This document shows positions 48,436-62,200 of a stretch of 64,000 nucleotides of DNA, one piece after another. The notes below the pieces were generated by a model that did no database searches, had not been told where the DNA came from, and was given only the letters and a program-made list of their open reading frames with translations. The position numbers were made by a program, and so were the translations under genes. Source of the stretch: Cucumis sativus (Eukaryota; Streptophyta; Magnoliopsida; Cucurbitales; Cucurbitaceae); assembly GCF_000004075.3 (NCBI RefSeq), contig NC_026661.2, positions 11,374,307 to 11,438,306 on the forward strand. The letters are read 5' to 3'. Each line of letters starts with the position of its first letter. Position 1 is the first letter of the stretch.

Positions 48436-50909
48436 TCAAGTACGTGATAGAACCCCTTTTGAACTGCAGACCAAAAGACATGAACATTGTCACAGCATGT
48501 CAGAATTAACCCTGTTGACTCTCCAAATACAAGACAGGAGAAATGTAAAACCAAAATGAAAATCAACAAGTAGGAGATATCGTACCTGGGCACAGAACCA
48601 AGACGACGTGGGTCATACTCTGTTGCTTGTCTAAGGGCCCTGGCAAAGGCTTTGAACGTGGCTTCGATAATATGATGAGAATTCTTTCCAGCAAGCTGTT
48701 CGTCAACATATTGATTTTGAACAAAAATGAATTTAGAACAGAAGATAGGTACAATAACTGGACGTCCAATACAGTAAACTACTGTAATAAGCAGAAAACC
48801 ATAAGCCTTGAGGAATAAGATAAGCAAAACTTGGCTCATATAGGAACGCCATGTTTTGGAAATCTTCCAAGAAGTTTATTGTAATACACAATTAGGACTA
48901 TAAAAACAGACTAAGGTAAATACAACACAAACTGAAGAGTTAATTTACTTTAGGCTTCTACTCCATTATGTTATAAAACTGCTCCAATTTTTTTTCTTTT
49001 ACCTGTCGAATGTGAAGAGTCATACCAGAAGTATTCACCAAAGACTGGAAGAAATGCTCCACCAACTATCAGATTACATTGAACAGAAAAATAGAAGTAA
49101 GAAACTATTATGGTATAGATTCAGTAAGAAAACGGCATGAAAGATGAATGAAAAAAGAAATGCTCAGAACACCTGGGTGTCATATGTTCCGACTCTCTGA
49201 GTAGGTATCTCTAAATCATAACTCAAATGTGGCCGGCCAGATAAATCCTGCATATCAACTCTAACCTAAGTTACTACAACAGAGAATGAATAGAGTTTTT
49301 TTTAAAAAAGGAGAGACTCTGTTGGATGACTATTTAGTTTTCGTTTTTGACAATTAAGTTGATAAACACCCATACTGCCGATGAGTTTATTTGTTTACTG
49401 CAAATGTTTTTAAAATTTATACCAAGTTTTGGTAAAGTAGATTTCAAAAGCTGTTTACGACTTAGGGTTTTTACAATCTAAGTCAAGTTGTTTTTTTTTA
49501 ACTAAGAACTCAAATATTTATTTCAGAGAGGTGAAAACCACAGTAAAGAAATGGTGATGAAACAAGCTCAATTTTTAGAAAGCTACAACAAGTTCTCCTT
49601 CCCATTTCCTAATCATGCTACAAGTTCGCTAGCTTAAAAGCAAAAAATGTGAAGCTCTAACAATAGCATTTCAGTCCCCATCCCACTAGTTTACGCTCTG
49701 AAACTAAGGGGCTTTCTCCCTAATAAGAGAGGCATTTAATTCAATTGATAAATGATTTAGCAGCCTTTATTAACACCAAAAATAGGAGCATAGAGAAAAA
49801 TATCAGATGGATCATACTAGTGATACGTGTACAAGTGCTTCATCAAGAGGAGCAGAGAAGTCTCCAAACCGGTAAATTCCTTTCCGATCACCAAGTGCAT
49901 TCAACAAAGCCTATAAAGCAAGAAGATATAAGGTATTAATTTGCAGTAGTAAATAGATGACTAAACCCAGAATAGATCTTTTTCCTGAAATTATGAAACA
50001 GACCCAGTTCATAAGCCATAACAAACATTTTCATCAACCGAGAACATCACCTGTCATACAGTAGAACAACAATCTAGAAAAAAAAGAATTGAACTTTTGT
50101 AATAAGTTGTGCAATACCGATCCAATAGCAAGGGCAACATCTTCATTAGTGTGGTGATCATCAATGTGGATGTCTCCTGTGGCCCTTACGTGCACATCGA
50201 AGAGCCCATGTGAAGAAAGTTGCTAGCACGATCAAATAAAAACATTTACAAATTACTCGTCAATCCAATAAAAAGTACAACAACCAGATTACATAATGTT
50301 TGGACATGTATGATCCTATCAAACCATCGAAATTTCATATAGGAAAAGCTAAAAATCACTTCCTCTCAGCTAGGAAGGTTCATTGAGCATAGATTGAACG
50401 CAAATAGTTACTTCAGAAACAGAGAAAACCGAAAATGAGTTCAAAATTGGGGAAACACTTACATCTAACATATGATCAAGAAATGGAATCCCAGTATTAC
50501 TATCCGCAATCCCAGAACCATCGAGGTCTATTTTGACAGATACATTTGTTTCCTTGGTGACCCTTTTCACTTCGCCCACTCGAGGTCCTGAACTTTCAAA
50601 TAGAAACAGATTTCAGTAGAAAGTTCATAAGGAAAATCAATGGGTATAAATAAGAAATTGGGTTTAGGGTCGACCTGAAGCGGTTGAAGAAATGGCCGCC
50701 GGTGACCCGTTTCGTTCAGACGAAGAAGCCGAACATACTGTCCCAGTAAATTCCATTTTGTAATTGGGTTTAAGAGATAAAACAGATGGGTGAAGATGGA
50801 AGGTCGATGAAGAAATCTTAGAAACCCTAAACCCAAACTTGGGTTTGAGTAGCATCAGCGAAGTGGGAGAGCGAGAGCTGAAGAGGTGGGGAGATGCAGA
50901 AAGCTCCAT
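48436..50909 (-). CDS. HISN5: Imidazoleglycerol-phosphate dehydratase, plastidic
   Basis: Eight - strand exons: 50675-50909, 50463-50587, 50118-50222, 49818-49910, 49173-49247, 49003-49065, 48586-48695, 48436-48463, giving 277 residues (plant enzymes are about 270). It dehydrates imidazole-glycerol phosphate to imidazole-acetol phosphate, a late step of histidine synthesis in the plastid. Residues 1 to about 75 are a Ser-rich transit peptide. The metal-binding core is complete: LDHML (His117), SSHG (His125), the signature IDDHHTNED (His143, His144, Glu147), and [10 protein letters not shown] (His239, His240, Glu243), each His/Glu coordinating manganese in the 24-mer. The C-terminus is SSKGVLSRT. 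The ATG at 50909 is the first in frame; an upstream in-frame TTG exists but is not needed. The enzyme is the target of triazole herbicides. Arabidopsis homologues from memory: At3g22425, At4g14910. Confidence 0.96.
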
Positions 50910-51387
50910 TGGAAAGGGTTCGACCAACCACGCCGGTCCCAGGTAGAAATTTGGGCTTTGGATTTTTTTTCTTTAATATAATAAAAATTAAGAAAATTAT
51001 AGATCAGCACAATTTTATTTTAATATAAGTTTAATCATTTTCATATTATCTCTAAACCAAAAATTTCATATTGTTTTTAAAACTATTTCCGCAACGTTCA
51101 TTAAAAAGTTTATTTAACTAAGCAATTTCACCACCACAGATTCGAAATATTTAACCTACCAAACAGAAAACAAATTCAAGACCAAATAAGTGTTGAAAGA
51201 CAGTGGTATCAAGGGCAGGCAACTGGACACCGGTGGATGGGGGCAGCCGGCTTGAAGTGCAAGCGAAGATGTGGGCAGCCGACTGTAAGGGCCAGCGGGG
51301 AGGAAACTGAACTCAAGATTGAAGAAGATGGGGGCGACTATAATAATAATCAGGGAATTAGGGAAGGCCTTTTAGGTTTACATTTTT

Positions 51388-51430
51388 ATATATATATAAT
51401 AATAATAATAATAACCACAACAACAACATA
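51388..51430. repeat. Compound microsatellite (TA)n-(AAT)n-(ACA)n
   Basis: A (ta)n run passes into about six aat/ata units and then (acaaca)n. Low-complexity and probably polymorphic. Confidence 0.85.
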
Positions 51431-51497
51431 ATATGCTAACCGGGTCGGGTTGGGTTAACCCGACCCTTATTTACAAGACCCAACAACTCGACTCAAT

Positions 51498-51690
51498 GGT
51501 GAGAACAACTCATAGCGTTGGCCAATAGACCTCCCATTTCAGGGGTAAGATCAGGTGGATAGTTGGATGTAGAGTGCAAAATGAAATCTTGTTTACTCGA
51601 GATTATCCTTAGATCTATGTAGGTGAGAACAGCTCATCAGCGTTGGCCAATAGTTGGATGTAGGGTGCAAAACGAAATTCACTTATGCAC
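51498..51690. repeat. Diverged direct duplication
   Basis: ggtgagaaca(a/g)ctcat(c)agcgttggccaatag occurs near 51499 and 51623, and tagttggatgtag(a/g)gtgcaaaa(t/c)gaaat near 51560 and 51651. The second copy lacks about 30 bases between the two words. The unit probably belongs to an unidentified dispersed repeat. Confidence 0.65.
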
Positions 51691-54600
51691 ACTTTTAGAT
51701 TTAGTAGATAAGTTGTTTCCTTAAGTACTTACTTCAGGTTTTGAACAAAAAGGACACTGCCCTCTTATTGGTCCGAGGGATATTCAATTTATAGGTTATA
51801 CATTAAACTAATTGTTCATTAGAGAATCACATGAAACTTAAGAACAATATATAATCTTAGGGGTAAAACAGTAAGTTGACCCAACCAAAATTATGAACAA
51901 CTTGTGGAGGGTTGATTTACTAATCATGATTTTATCAAATGGATACAAATATATCTATAATGAGGATAGTACAACTATGGGCTATATTAGATAGTCTCGA
52001 TTAGTTATTGATTAGCTCGGTTAAAAGAGTTTAGTCAATTAATCACGAATTTTGAGCTTAGCTCATTATGAATTTGAACTTAGAATAAAGTGATAAAATA
52101 TTTGAATTGGTCGAATTAGTTAAGAAAATGAATCGTTAATAATATTCGATATAATTAACGATTACATATTGAGAGAGAAATGATTATTCAAATTAGGGTA
52201 ATAAGATTTATGGAGATTAATAATGTTAAATAATAGTGTAATTAATTTAATTAAAGAATTAGTTTTTTTTTTGGAATTTTAACATTTTCAAAAAAATCAA
52301 AAGTTAGTTGTTGAGTTTGTGAGAGTTGGAGGATTTATCTCAATTAAATTATGGTGTATTATTAGTGAATGGTCTTCTACTCCTACAAACACAAATCCCA
52401 TTATGTTTTAGCTCAATTAAAAACTAATTGTAAGTTTGCATGAGATTTACCTATTTGGTTGTGTAATTTGGATGATGAATCTTGATTGCTTTTTTTCAGA
52501 AAAAGTATCCATTCCTAATAAACTCATTTCTCTAAAATAAAAAAAAAATAAAAATCATATATTCGATCACCTTCTTGATCCTACAATCTAATTTTAAACC
52601 TTGAGATTAGTAGAGAACTAATCATATGAATTCAACATTTGTCTCTTTCTCAGTCTCCAACGTTCACCATCTCCTTTTCAACCCGACAAGACAATCCAAC
52701 TCAATCCTTTTATACCTGATCAAGAGGCAAAGGGGTACCCATGTTTTGGAGAGGAAGAGGAGATAGGCAAAAGTGAGTGTATATATATATATGTATATTT
52801 TAAAATGGATTTTTCATTTTTTTTTCAAAATCATTGGATTTAATTAATAAACCTTTTATATTTAAGTTTGTGAACCATTGAGCCATTACCAATAGTTAAT
52901 AGAATGGTCTTCAACCGTTGGATCGTTTTATTTTGACTGCAGAATATCCTGACTGTTGGATTGTTTTTATTGTTCCATCATAAATCCTTTACCATTGCAA
53001 GGCTCCCTCATCTGCTATATATGTGTGCATTTGCTTCTCATTTAGATATCCACCAAAACACAAAATCTCTCACATTCTCCCTCAACTTCTCCACTTTTCT
53101 ATCTCTCTTATTCTATCTCATTCTTTTAAGTTTTCGAAGCAACTAAGTATATTGTGAGAGTTGGTATATCGGTTGGTTCCAGTGCAGTTCCTATCGACTA
53201 ATTAGAGACTTTTTTATTATGGGAATGACACGACACTTTACATTTATTTGCACATTTGAGTAGAGTCGTGAAACTCTTTAATAGAGTGAGATCCACGATT
53301 CAGTCATTTTGTTGACATGCTTTTGTTTTGCAGGTTTTTCTACTACGACGCTTAGCTCCACCGAAGTGCAACAACGAACACTTTTAAATCTTTCTTCCGG
53401 CTGGAATGAAATCATTAATTATTGTCCAAGCAAAAGATATGAACGACCTTAATTTTCCAAAACTTTTTCTACAACTCCATCCTCCACTAGTGGTAGATGA
53501 GGCCACATTTTAGGAGGACACAATATGATTAGCAAAGTGACAAGCACGGTTGACAAAAAGAATGCCTTCTGTTATCCCAATTTTGTAAACTTTAGTTTCA
53601 TGATTACATAATAAAACTCTAACATTGTATATAACAATAAGTTCAGATCTTGGAACTAGATGAATTTACAAATTAAATTTAGTTGACGAATAACATACCT
53701 TGATCAATGAATAATACAAGGAATTATGTTTCTCTAGCTTGACCTTCTTTAAGGCAGTGAGTAAGAGACCAATTTCTTAGGTTCTATTTATAAACATCAC
53801 CCATTATGATGTTTAATTAAGACTATTATCTTTTTACCTAATGAACCTAATAAAATAACAGGTTTGAAAGAGGTAAAATAACATATAATACATATGACTT
53901 ATGTTAATAATATTATTATATTTAAAATAAATTTAACAATCTCTGCACAATCTCATCTTGTTGACTTAGGAAGGCATTTGATCGATTTCAATTTTGGTTA
54001 CTTTCATTTCTTTTACATTAACAATTGTTTCTCTTTTTTGCACGATTTATTTCCGTCTTCTTTTTTACTTTTTGACAATTCAATTTGATTGTTAAGTCCA
54101 TGTCAACAAATCTATATTTAACTCTCTTTTTTTTTGTTTGATGTTGTCAATTAGAATAAAAAAATCGCTATAAACCGACCATAAATCGTCAAAATGGTAT
54201 GTCCAATAGCGATAATTGGAGGTAGATCTTTTTTTACTAAAAACTGACTATGATGTTAATACATTGACCATGAGAAGACATCCATACAAAAATCAGTTGA
54301 CATAGATATATCCAGATATTTTATGAAAATGTCGATCAAATATCGTGAATTTTTCGACCTAGTATCGTATATTTTTTGTAGATATTTAGTGGCCAATATA
54401 CGAACCCTCATAACATCCTTTTACTATTGAAACTTTTATTTGACCTTCCTTTTATATGATTTAGACTTTATTTACAAAATATTCTATTCATAATCATCTT
54501 TCGATCTTCATTGTTATATATTATTTTATTATCAAACGTATTTTGATTTTAACTATTCAGTTATTTACTTGAAGTCATATTTTATTTATTTAAATAAGCT

Positions 54601-56240
54601 TGTTGTAAAATTTCACCAAAAGAATTTACAACTCCATAAGTTTCTGTGATTTTTTTCTATTGATGTATCCATGAATTTGAGTTACCAATATTTATACCAA
54701 TAGCGATATTTTAATCCTTGAATGTAGGGTGTTGTATTAAAAGACTATATCACTTCTCTAATGAAGAGAGAGTTCTTAAATTAAAATAAACAAAAACTCA
54801 AAACACACAAACTAAAATGATGTTTTAAAAGTAAATTGATCTAAGTGAACCAAAGTTGCATCAAAGAAAATAAAATAAAAACAAAAGGTGGGCATTAAAA
54901 TTAAAAGTCTCCATAAAATTTCATAATCAAACATTGAAATTTACAAATTCTATCCCTACAATCTATAAATTTTCAAACAACTATTAGACACAAAAATATA
55001 AACTAAAATTAAACTTTATGAACCTACTTGAAACGAATAGTATTAAAGTCTAAAACTTATCAAAAACTTCTGGAAGATACAAAACCAAAAAGACAACGAA
55101 TAAGTTTCCAACTAAAACCCAAACAAACTAGTTTTCTAATGTGGAAGTGTTATTAACTTCAATTACACATTGAAAAAAAAAACCCTTTACAATTACACAA
55201 TTCTCATGGACACTTCAAATTTTTACTAAAAAAAAAAACACTTGGAGTTCAAACTTGGATTCAAGAGAGAGAGACAATATAGTTTGAGGGGTTGAGAAAA
55301 ATGTGGAGCAAAATCTTCAGGGCAGTAATTCAAAGTAAATACATGTGCACCAAATAATTACAATTTCATCTTAATATAACAAGTAATTCCAATAACAGTT
55401 AGCAAACAATGGACTCCTCATTTCTAAATCTAACTAAAAACTATATCTTTTTACCCTTTGCTTTCACACACATGTTAACCAAACCCCCCTTAAGCTCTCA
55501 TGGTTGGCAAAGAAGCAGCTTCCCAGAAAATGCTTTTAAATTAAGCAAGCTCTCATTGTTGGACGAGTCTGGAGACTCCACCAAAACAGTCTATACAACA
55601 AGGTGGCCATACTATTCTTAATTATGTCCATATATTTCTGTTAAAGACCCCACCAGAAATCCTTGAGAACTTGAAAAGGCCACAGAGTTATTTTAATTTT
55701 CTGTCTCTCTCAGTTGTGGTTGTTGGAAAGGCACAGAGCATAAGATACCAGATAGTTCGAGACAAATCGGCGCTGGAACTATGTGAGATCAATCCTTAAA
55801 ACTACAAGAAGATTTTGCTCCAAGAGATTAGCTGACCTTGATCAAGAATGGAGATACCCCGAATCAGGTTTCGGCCATACTGTGAAGGTCTGAGCTTCCA
55901 AGCCAGCCAGTATAATGAGTTCGTCTTTCAAAGCAGCAATTTCAGAAGAGAAAGGGTGAAGAATTGAACAATGCTACTTCCATCAAGGGAACCACTGTGA
56001 ACTCCAGGGCAGAAAAAATCGTGTTAACAATCACCGAAGTTGGATTATGACCTAAATGCCAAACTCTGAACAGTATAACATTGAATAAATGCTGTCAAAT
56101 AGCAATATCAATTATTGCGACTCATCTCAATGTAATCACTAGTTATTCAGCAACAGAGCCCTGGACAAACCAGCAAAGTGGTTGCATGATAATTTGGAGA
56201 TGAAACATCAACATGGAGGCAACTTCAAACCGAACCAGAT

Positions 56241-59200
56241 TCAGCTCTCTTCATGTGAATCACCTTTGGCTTTTGCCCCACATGATGACCGTGGAGAATT
56301 TTCACTGTCATAAATTCCATCAGAAATAGTTTCTTTCCCATAAGGTCTTGGATTTTTGCCATCAGATGTAGTCTCAAAGGGGCGTCCATTAGTGTCACAC
56401 AAACTAGTAGAAGAGACAAGTGGATTTTCACTGATGATGTCATTGGCAAAATTTTCAACCGAATGAGCAGGTTCAAGAGCATTAACATGGGCATCTTCTT
56501 CATGGAATTCATGACCATTAATCTTATTGAATGGCTTATCATCTTCAGGACAATCCACTGCCGGTGTATCATTTCTAAACTCATCTATGCCATTGCCAAT
56601 TGCAGGAGAAATCGATTTCTTCTCAGAAAAGGAGTCAGCCAATTCGTGTCCAGCATGAGAGTTGGAACAAAAGATTCCTTCATCTGAAACTTTAACCTTA
56701 GGTTCATGAGAGTTGGAACAAATGATTCCTTCATCTGAAACTTTAACCTTAGGTTCATGAAAATTGTCCGAAGATATATCCACTTCAACACGTTGGGATG
56801 TGGACTGCACATGGTCCTCTATACCATGCTGAATTTCAGGCTGATTTTCCTGTTGAAGAGAGTTGGTTGAATCAGATGGAGACGAAGATTTAACTTTATC
56901 ACCAGAATCAGATTCTGAATTTACAGTTTGCATTGGTGAACATGACGTTTTAACTTCACAAAATGTATCCAAAGGACTATTTGCCGCAGAAGTATCATTT
57001 AGAGAAACAGACACGGATTCAGGATTCGCATTGAGGACAGCTGCTTCTTTTGTTTTCTCCTTAGAGTGATGCTGTTCCGTGTCATCACAACTTTGAGGTT
57101 CATGACCGGATGAAGTCTCTGTTTCCATCTTAGGACTACTAAACTCTGTACTTCGACAATCCGTTTGCTTTGCACCTTTTAAACAAAAACACACTGGATA
57201 ATTAAATTGGGAGGCAGACCAATTTTATTGTTAACAAAAAGCGAAGAGAATTATATAAAAACCTGAGCCATTAGAAGTATTCTCCTCGACAATTGTCTCT
57301 TGGATTAACAGCTTCTGTAACATATCTGTTCCAGGGAACACCAACATATTCATCAATCTCATTTCTTGCTTGAGTGATGGCTCCAAAGGACTAAAGCCAA
57401 AAATCACATTCCAAGTGTGCATGAGCTCAGCAATTGCTGGTATAATCAGTTTCTCAACCTTAAACACGCGGAGAGCCTAAATACAGCCGGAAAAAAAGGT
57501 AAATGTTGCAGCAATAGAGAAAAATGTCTTAAAAACCAAAATTTTGCAATCCCGTGACTGTCAATTATGCACAAATAGGAGATTAACATCTTGTGTAGCT
57601 TACAGATTCAATTGCACAAAAAAGCCGACGGCACATTCCTTGACGCCTGTAAATATGGCGGGTACCAATGAATGGCATTTCAGCTAACTTAGTCCCATGA
57701 AACCTAACCATATAAAAGATAGCACGTCAGAAAAACCTTATTGCCAAGCAAGCATCCAAAAGAAAATTTCTAAGAATGAAGGCCAGCAGATAAATCGTAC
57801 AAACAATGAAAGCCAGAAGAAAAATGCAAAAGAAAAGTTCTAGTTTTAGCATATTTAAGTTCTAAAATAAACAACATGACAACTTCTCAGCATAAGATTG
57901 AATCTCATAAAAGCAATGTAAGAATCCGTGGACAAAGATTACTTATTTCTGCACCATAATAGCTTTTACTTTGAGGATACGAGAAACCACCTTCCTCTTG
58001 GGATTCTAGTATCCTAACAGGACGAACTAATAGCAAAAATGTACTCAACCTTTACAATTCTTGTTAAAGGTCCGATTATTTCCTAAGGTATTCATGACCA
58101 GACAAAGAGTCCTATAGTTGAGATAAAGCTCTCCAAGAACAAGAGATCTATTTCAAATATGATTTGCAAAAACCTTCTATTACAACCCTAAGGTGTCTAT
58201 TTATAGACTTACAGGGAAATATGAAAAATAACTAATTCAAACTTAAATACTAATTAAACCTTAAAGTAACCTAAATTAACAACTAAACTAATATTAACTC
58301 AAATATACTAATTTTTTACAGTTCTCATCATATCTAAGATTAACTTCTGCATATCAACATCACCCTTGACACTTAGTTTGGCAAGATAAAGACTATCTTT
58401 GAGAGCAATTTTCAAATTGTTAAAATCACATTTCTCATGTTCAAAACCACTTGTCTTTAAGCATTCAAAATCAATTTAGTGTTTGATTTTAACACTAACA
58501 CAATTTTCTAATCATCAAAATTTATTTCAAATGATTAAACTCATATATGGAAGTGATTTTGGATATGACAAGTGATTTTAACCATTTCAAAATAACTACC
58601 AAACCATGCCTTAATACAGGGACAACTGAAGGCAAGATGGGGATCTCGATTTTTCCTTCAAGAATTAAGTTCACCGTTGTTTGCTAAGACAGGGTATTTG
58701 ATGCCAGCAGGTGTTTCCTTTAGGGAAAAACCGTGAGCAAGGACAATGCTGAGCCAAAAACTTCAGTAATTTCTTGGCCGATTGTTCCTTATCATAGATT
58801 TGTTTCCTGATTGTTTCTTTTCTGAATACGTCAATTCTTAGACAGAAACTTCTGAATTTCTCGACTTGTTTACAGCTCTCTTAATTACTGGTTCATTAAT
58901 AATACTGTCTAAAAGTAACTCCTACTAATGAAGTACATTACTTGCAAAGTTACACAATCACACAACTAGAACCAATCTACGACCTATCAACTGGCAAGAC
59001 TGGTATAATTGCCCAAGCACAAGCGGCAAGTCATATAAAAGCCAGAACTATATCATTCATCAATCACATTAAGTTTAGAAACATAGCACATATTTCAATC
59101 CAGAGAAGCTCATTTGAATTTTTTCCTTCTGCCAATACTTTTGATTCATGATACCTGATTGTTGCTGCAGAGATGATTTCATCACCCCTTTCCAAAATAG

Positions 59201-62200
59201 CAGTGTAGAAGCCACTATAATTCAGCCTATAAAAGTTTGATCTGGAAAGTTAAACACGATACACATCAGACAAACTTCCAGATGCTTTGATAATACAATA
59301 ATATTCAAAACAAAATTTCACTAGATTTTGATCAAGTAGTTTTATCCATGATGGAGCAATTAAACTTAAGTAGCTATGGCAAAAGTAAAGAGACAGCGCC
59401 TGAGTAAAAAATTTCAATTTTCTAAAGAGCAAAAGTCAACACATGAGCTAAAAGATCTTGTTTATTAAAACAATGAAGTAAAATCAAGCTTATTCATGAT
59501 AATGTTATTATTGAAAGAGCACTCCTAAAGTATCAAAACTATGATTATGAGAACAAACTATATAAGTATTGACAGTCAAGAAAAGAATCTTACCCACAGT
59601 TATAAAGAACATTATGAATTAGATTTATCCCACTCCTCCTGTCAACAATAGGCAAAAAGCATTCATCCATAACTGTTAATGCAACAGCCAGTTTAGAGTT
59701 GGATTCAATCCTTTGAGAAAGTCCACGAACAGATACATCTGAATCTTCACTTGTTCTACGGATAAGAGACCAAGAGAATCCTGCATCTAATTCATGTTTC
59801 ACCCCAAGATTCTTCTGCAAACTCTCAAAAAGCTGTGAAATGCAATAATTAGTCTGCAGGTAAAAATTTCAGCGGGAAGAAATTGGAGTTCTTAAAGTTA
59901 CTTAAAAGCAGAAAAAACCATTAGCGTAATGCATCAACTAAGGAACCTTATACCACTACACTACATGGCCACCAGCATGCAGACTGAAAGTATGATCATG
60001 GAAGCCTGAACTCACTACCACACTCAGGTGATTGAAATATAACAAGGAGTAGCTCCAAGGTACACGAACATTATGGAGAAAATATGATAAAAATCTTCAT
60101 AAGATTAGGATGAAGACATGACATCGTCAGTTTTCCTATAATTTCTTGAAAGTAAAAGGTTCAAGTCCAAGAAAAAATAATTTGCCAAACTAGTAACAAA
60201 CATTGTTACATACAACATAAATATATTATCAAATGACAAGCGGATTCATTTTTTTCTAAACAAGAAATTGCAATTTAACAGTGAAATGTGAACTGATATA
60301 AGGGCATGACAAAAAGGAGCCTAATGAATCACAGAGGAAAAGAACAGGAAAGAAAGAAAGAAAGGTGACTTAATTCCAAAATAATAAGGCTTAATTGATA
60401 ATTACAAAAGAGTTCAACCATAGAAACTCCAACTGAGGAACGAAACTTAGCAACTTCTCTCCATAGAAGTCTCAGGAATAACTACAGTCCACGGCAAATA
60501 ACTACTGGAAAAGTGAATAATGTCAACAGTTGCTCAACAACTTTATTCATACCATCCACATTAACAAATAACTTATGGAAATTTAAAGACATACTAAAAT
60601 AAGATTGAGAGCTAGAATAAATTGAAAACTTTGGTACCTCTCTGCAACTCTTGCCACAAAAAGAAGTGACTAGACCACTGGAATGAACAGGAGTATCCAT
60701 CTCCAGATTGCAGGATTCATGAACTGCAGCAATAACCAAAATAAGAATTCTACAATGACAGTTGTTGAGCAAGGAAGAGAGAAAAAATGAAAAGAAGAAA
60801 TTAAGTCATACATTTTTTCTCGCATAATATGCAAGTAGATATCTCAGAAACACTGGTATTGTCTCCCTGACAAATATCAATACTGGCAACTCCACAATAC
60901 TTGCAAGTACAATTTGGGCAGTGCCAATCGCCAGGAGGAGGAATCTGTACCAAAGGGAAAAGGCAATTAAAGGGGGGTAAGTCTGATTTTCTTAACCAAA
61001 AAAATTGGAGATACTTAGCCAATACAGGCAAAAATATATCACTCAAGTACTCTACTGTTGGTTGTAAATAAAATAATTAGATGTAAATTGTAGAATCACC
61101 AATGATTTTGTTTTATTCTTATTGTAATTTGTTCCTTTAATGCATTGAGCCTTTCTCCTATATAAGAATGCTATTTATCTTACCATCATTGACGGGAAGT
61201 AAAAAAATTATTCTATCCAAATCTTCGTCAATTGACCCAAAAGCTAAAGCTGCCATATCACTGATTGACCTAAGAGCTTAAGCTAATGGGTGTAGGTGGG
61301 TTTGATAATATATCATCTGTCATACCCTCGATTAATTCTTGTTTGATACCGAAAGAATTTATTTCAGGATGAGAAACAAAAAGGTGGGCACAAAAAAGGC
61401 TCATTCAAAGAGGAGGGGAGGGATGAGGAAAAAATCAGACAAATAAATCAACTAAAATCATATGCATGGAGTGAGAGAGAGGGAGTGTGTGTGTCCAAAC
61501 AAATAACCCCATCCTCCCCTGTACACAATTCCCTAAATTCAGCTAAAAATTATTTCTAGCCTCCTAAGTTATTAGCATCATAAACTGTGATCAATAAACA
61601 GTTGCTAAAATCAGCATAGCTCAATTGGAGCGGGAGAATCGAACCTCTAACATTGAGGTAGATAGTACAAGCACTAAGCTAATTGAGCTATGCTCAATTT
61701 GGCCATAAACTGTGATCAATAAATAAAATTAAACAAGTGGCATGGCAAAAGAAAAAACTAGTATTATTGAGGGAGCAAACATAATAGGCAAACCTACCGA
61801 CAAGCACAAGAAACTAGACACTCACCAGAATATCTAAACAACTCTGATGAAACGTTGATGGACACCCATCACAACAGATCAAGTCTCCACCATCTCCACA
61901 GATGCCACATGTATCATCATTCGGATCATCACCGTCAATTTCAACCGTGTGGAAACTGAGGAGTTTAGACTCCTCCTGTCTATTCCATGCATCTCTCTGG
62001 CACTGCAGAAGAGAAAGTCCAGACTCCAGAAAGATGTTTTGAAAAGGTTGGCGTAGTTTGCTTCCAGCATGTATCTCAAACTTTGAGACAGTGAGGATTT
62101 TGCTACAGCAACCACAATGAATGCCGTCTCTGGTAATCCACCCCTCCAGCATTACTCGGGTCTGTCTGCGGTTCATGTACCGGACCTTTTGGCTCAACTG

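Larger units (their letters stand above)
50910..56240. other. Repeat-rich intergenic region, no gene seen
   Basis: 5.3 kb. It begins with the IGPD leader/promoter, then holds a microsatellite (51388-51430), a direct duplication (51.50-51.69 kb) and a possible LTR-like stretch around 53.0-53.4 kb with a TATA-like ctatatat near 53,014 and a ttctactacgacgcttagc tail. 54.1-54.5 kb has foldback-like at-rich words (gcgata, tcgatca, tatcg) reminiscent of a decayed MITE. The 3' untranslated region of the PHD/GNAT gene lies in the last few hundred bases. ORFs at 51237, 52961, 53894 and 55409 (60-70 codons) carry no recognisable feature. Confidence 0.45.

Noticed and set aside
48423-48839. 138-codon frame covering IGPD exon 7
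   Set aside because: Only 48586-48695 is exon; the flanking translated parts are introns bounded by AG and GT.
56463-57069. Antisense frames over the last PHD/GNAT exon
   Set aside because: Shadows of a long Ser/Glu-rich exon; no splice-consistent antisense gene and no domain.
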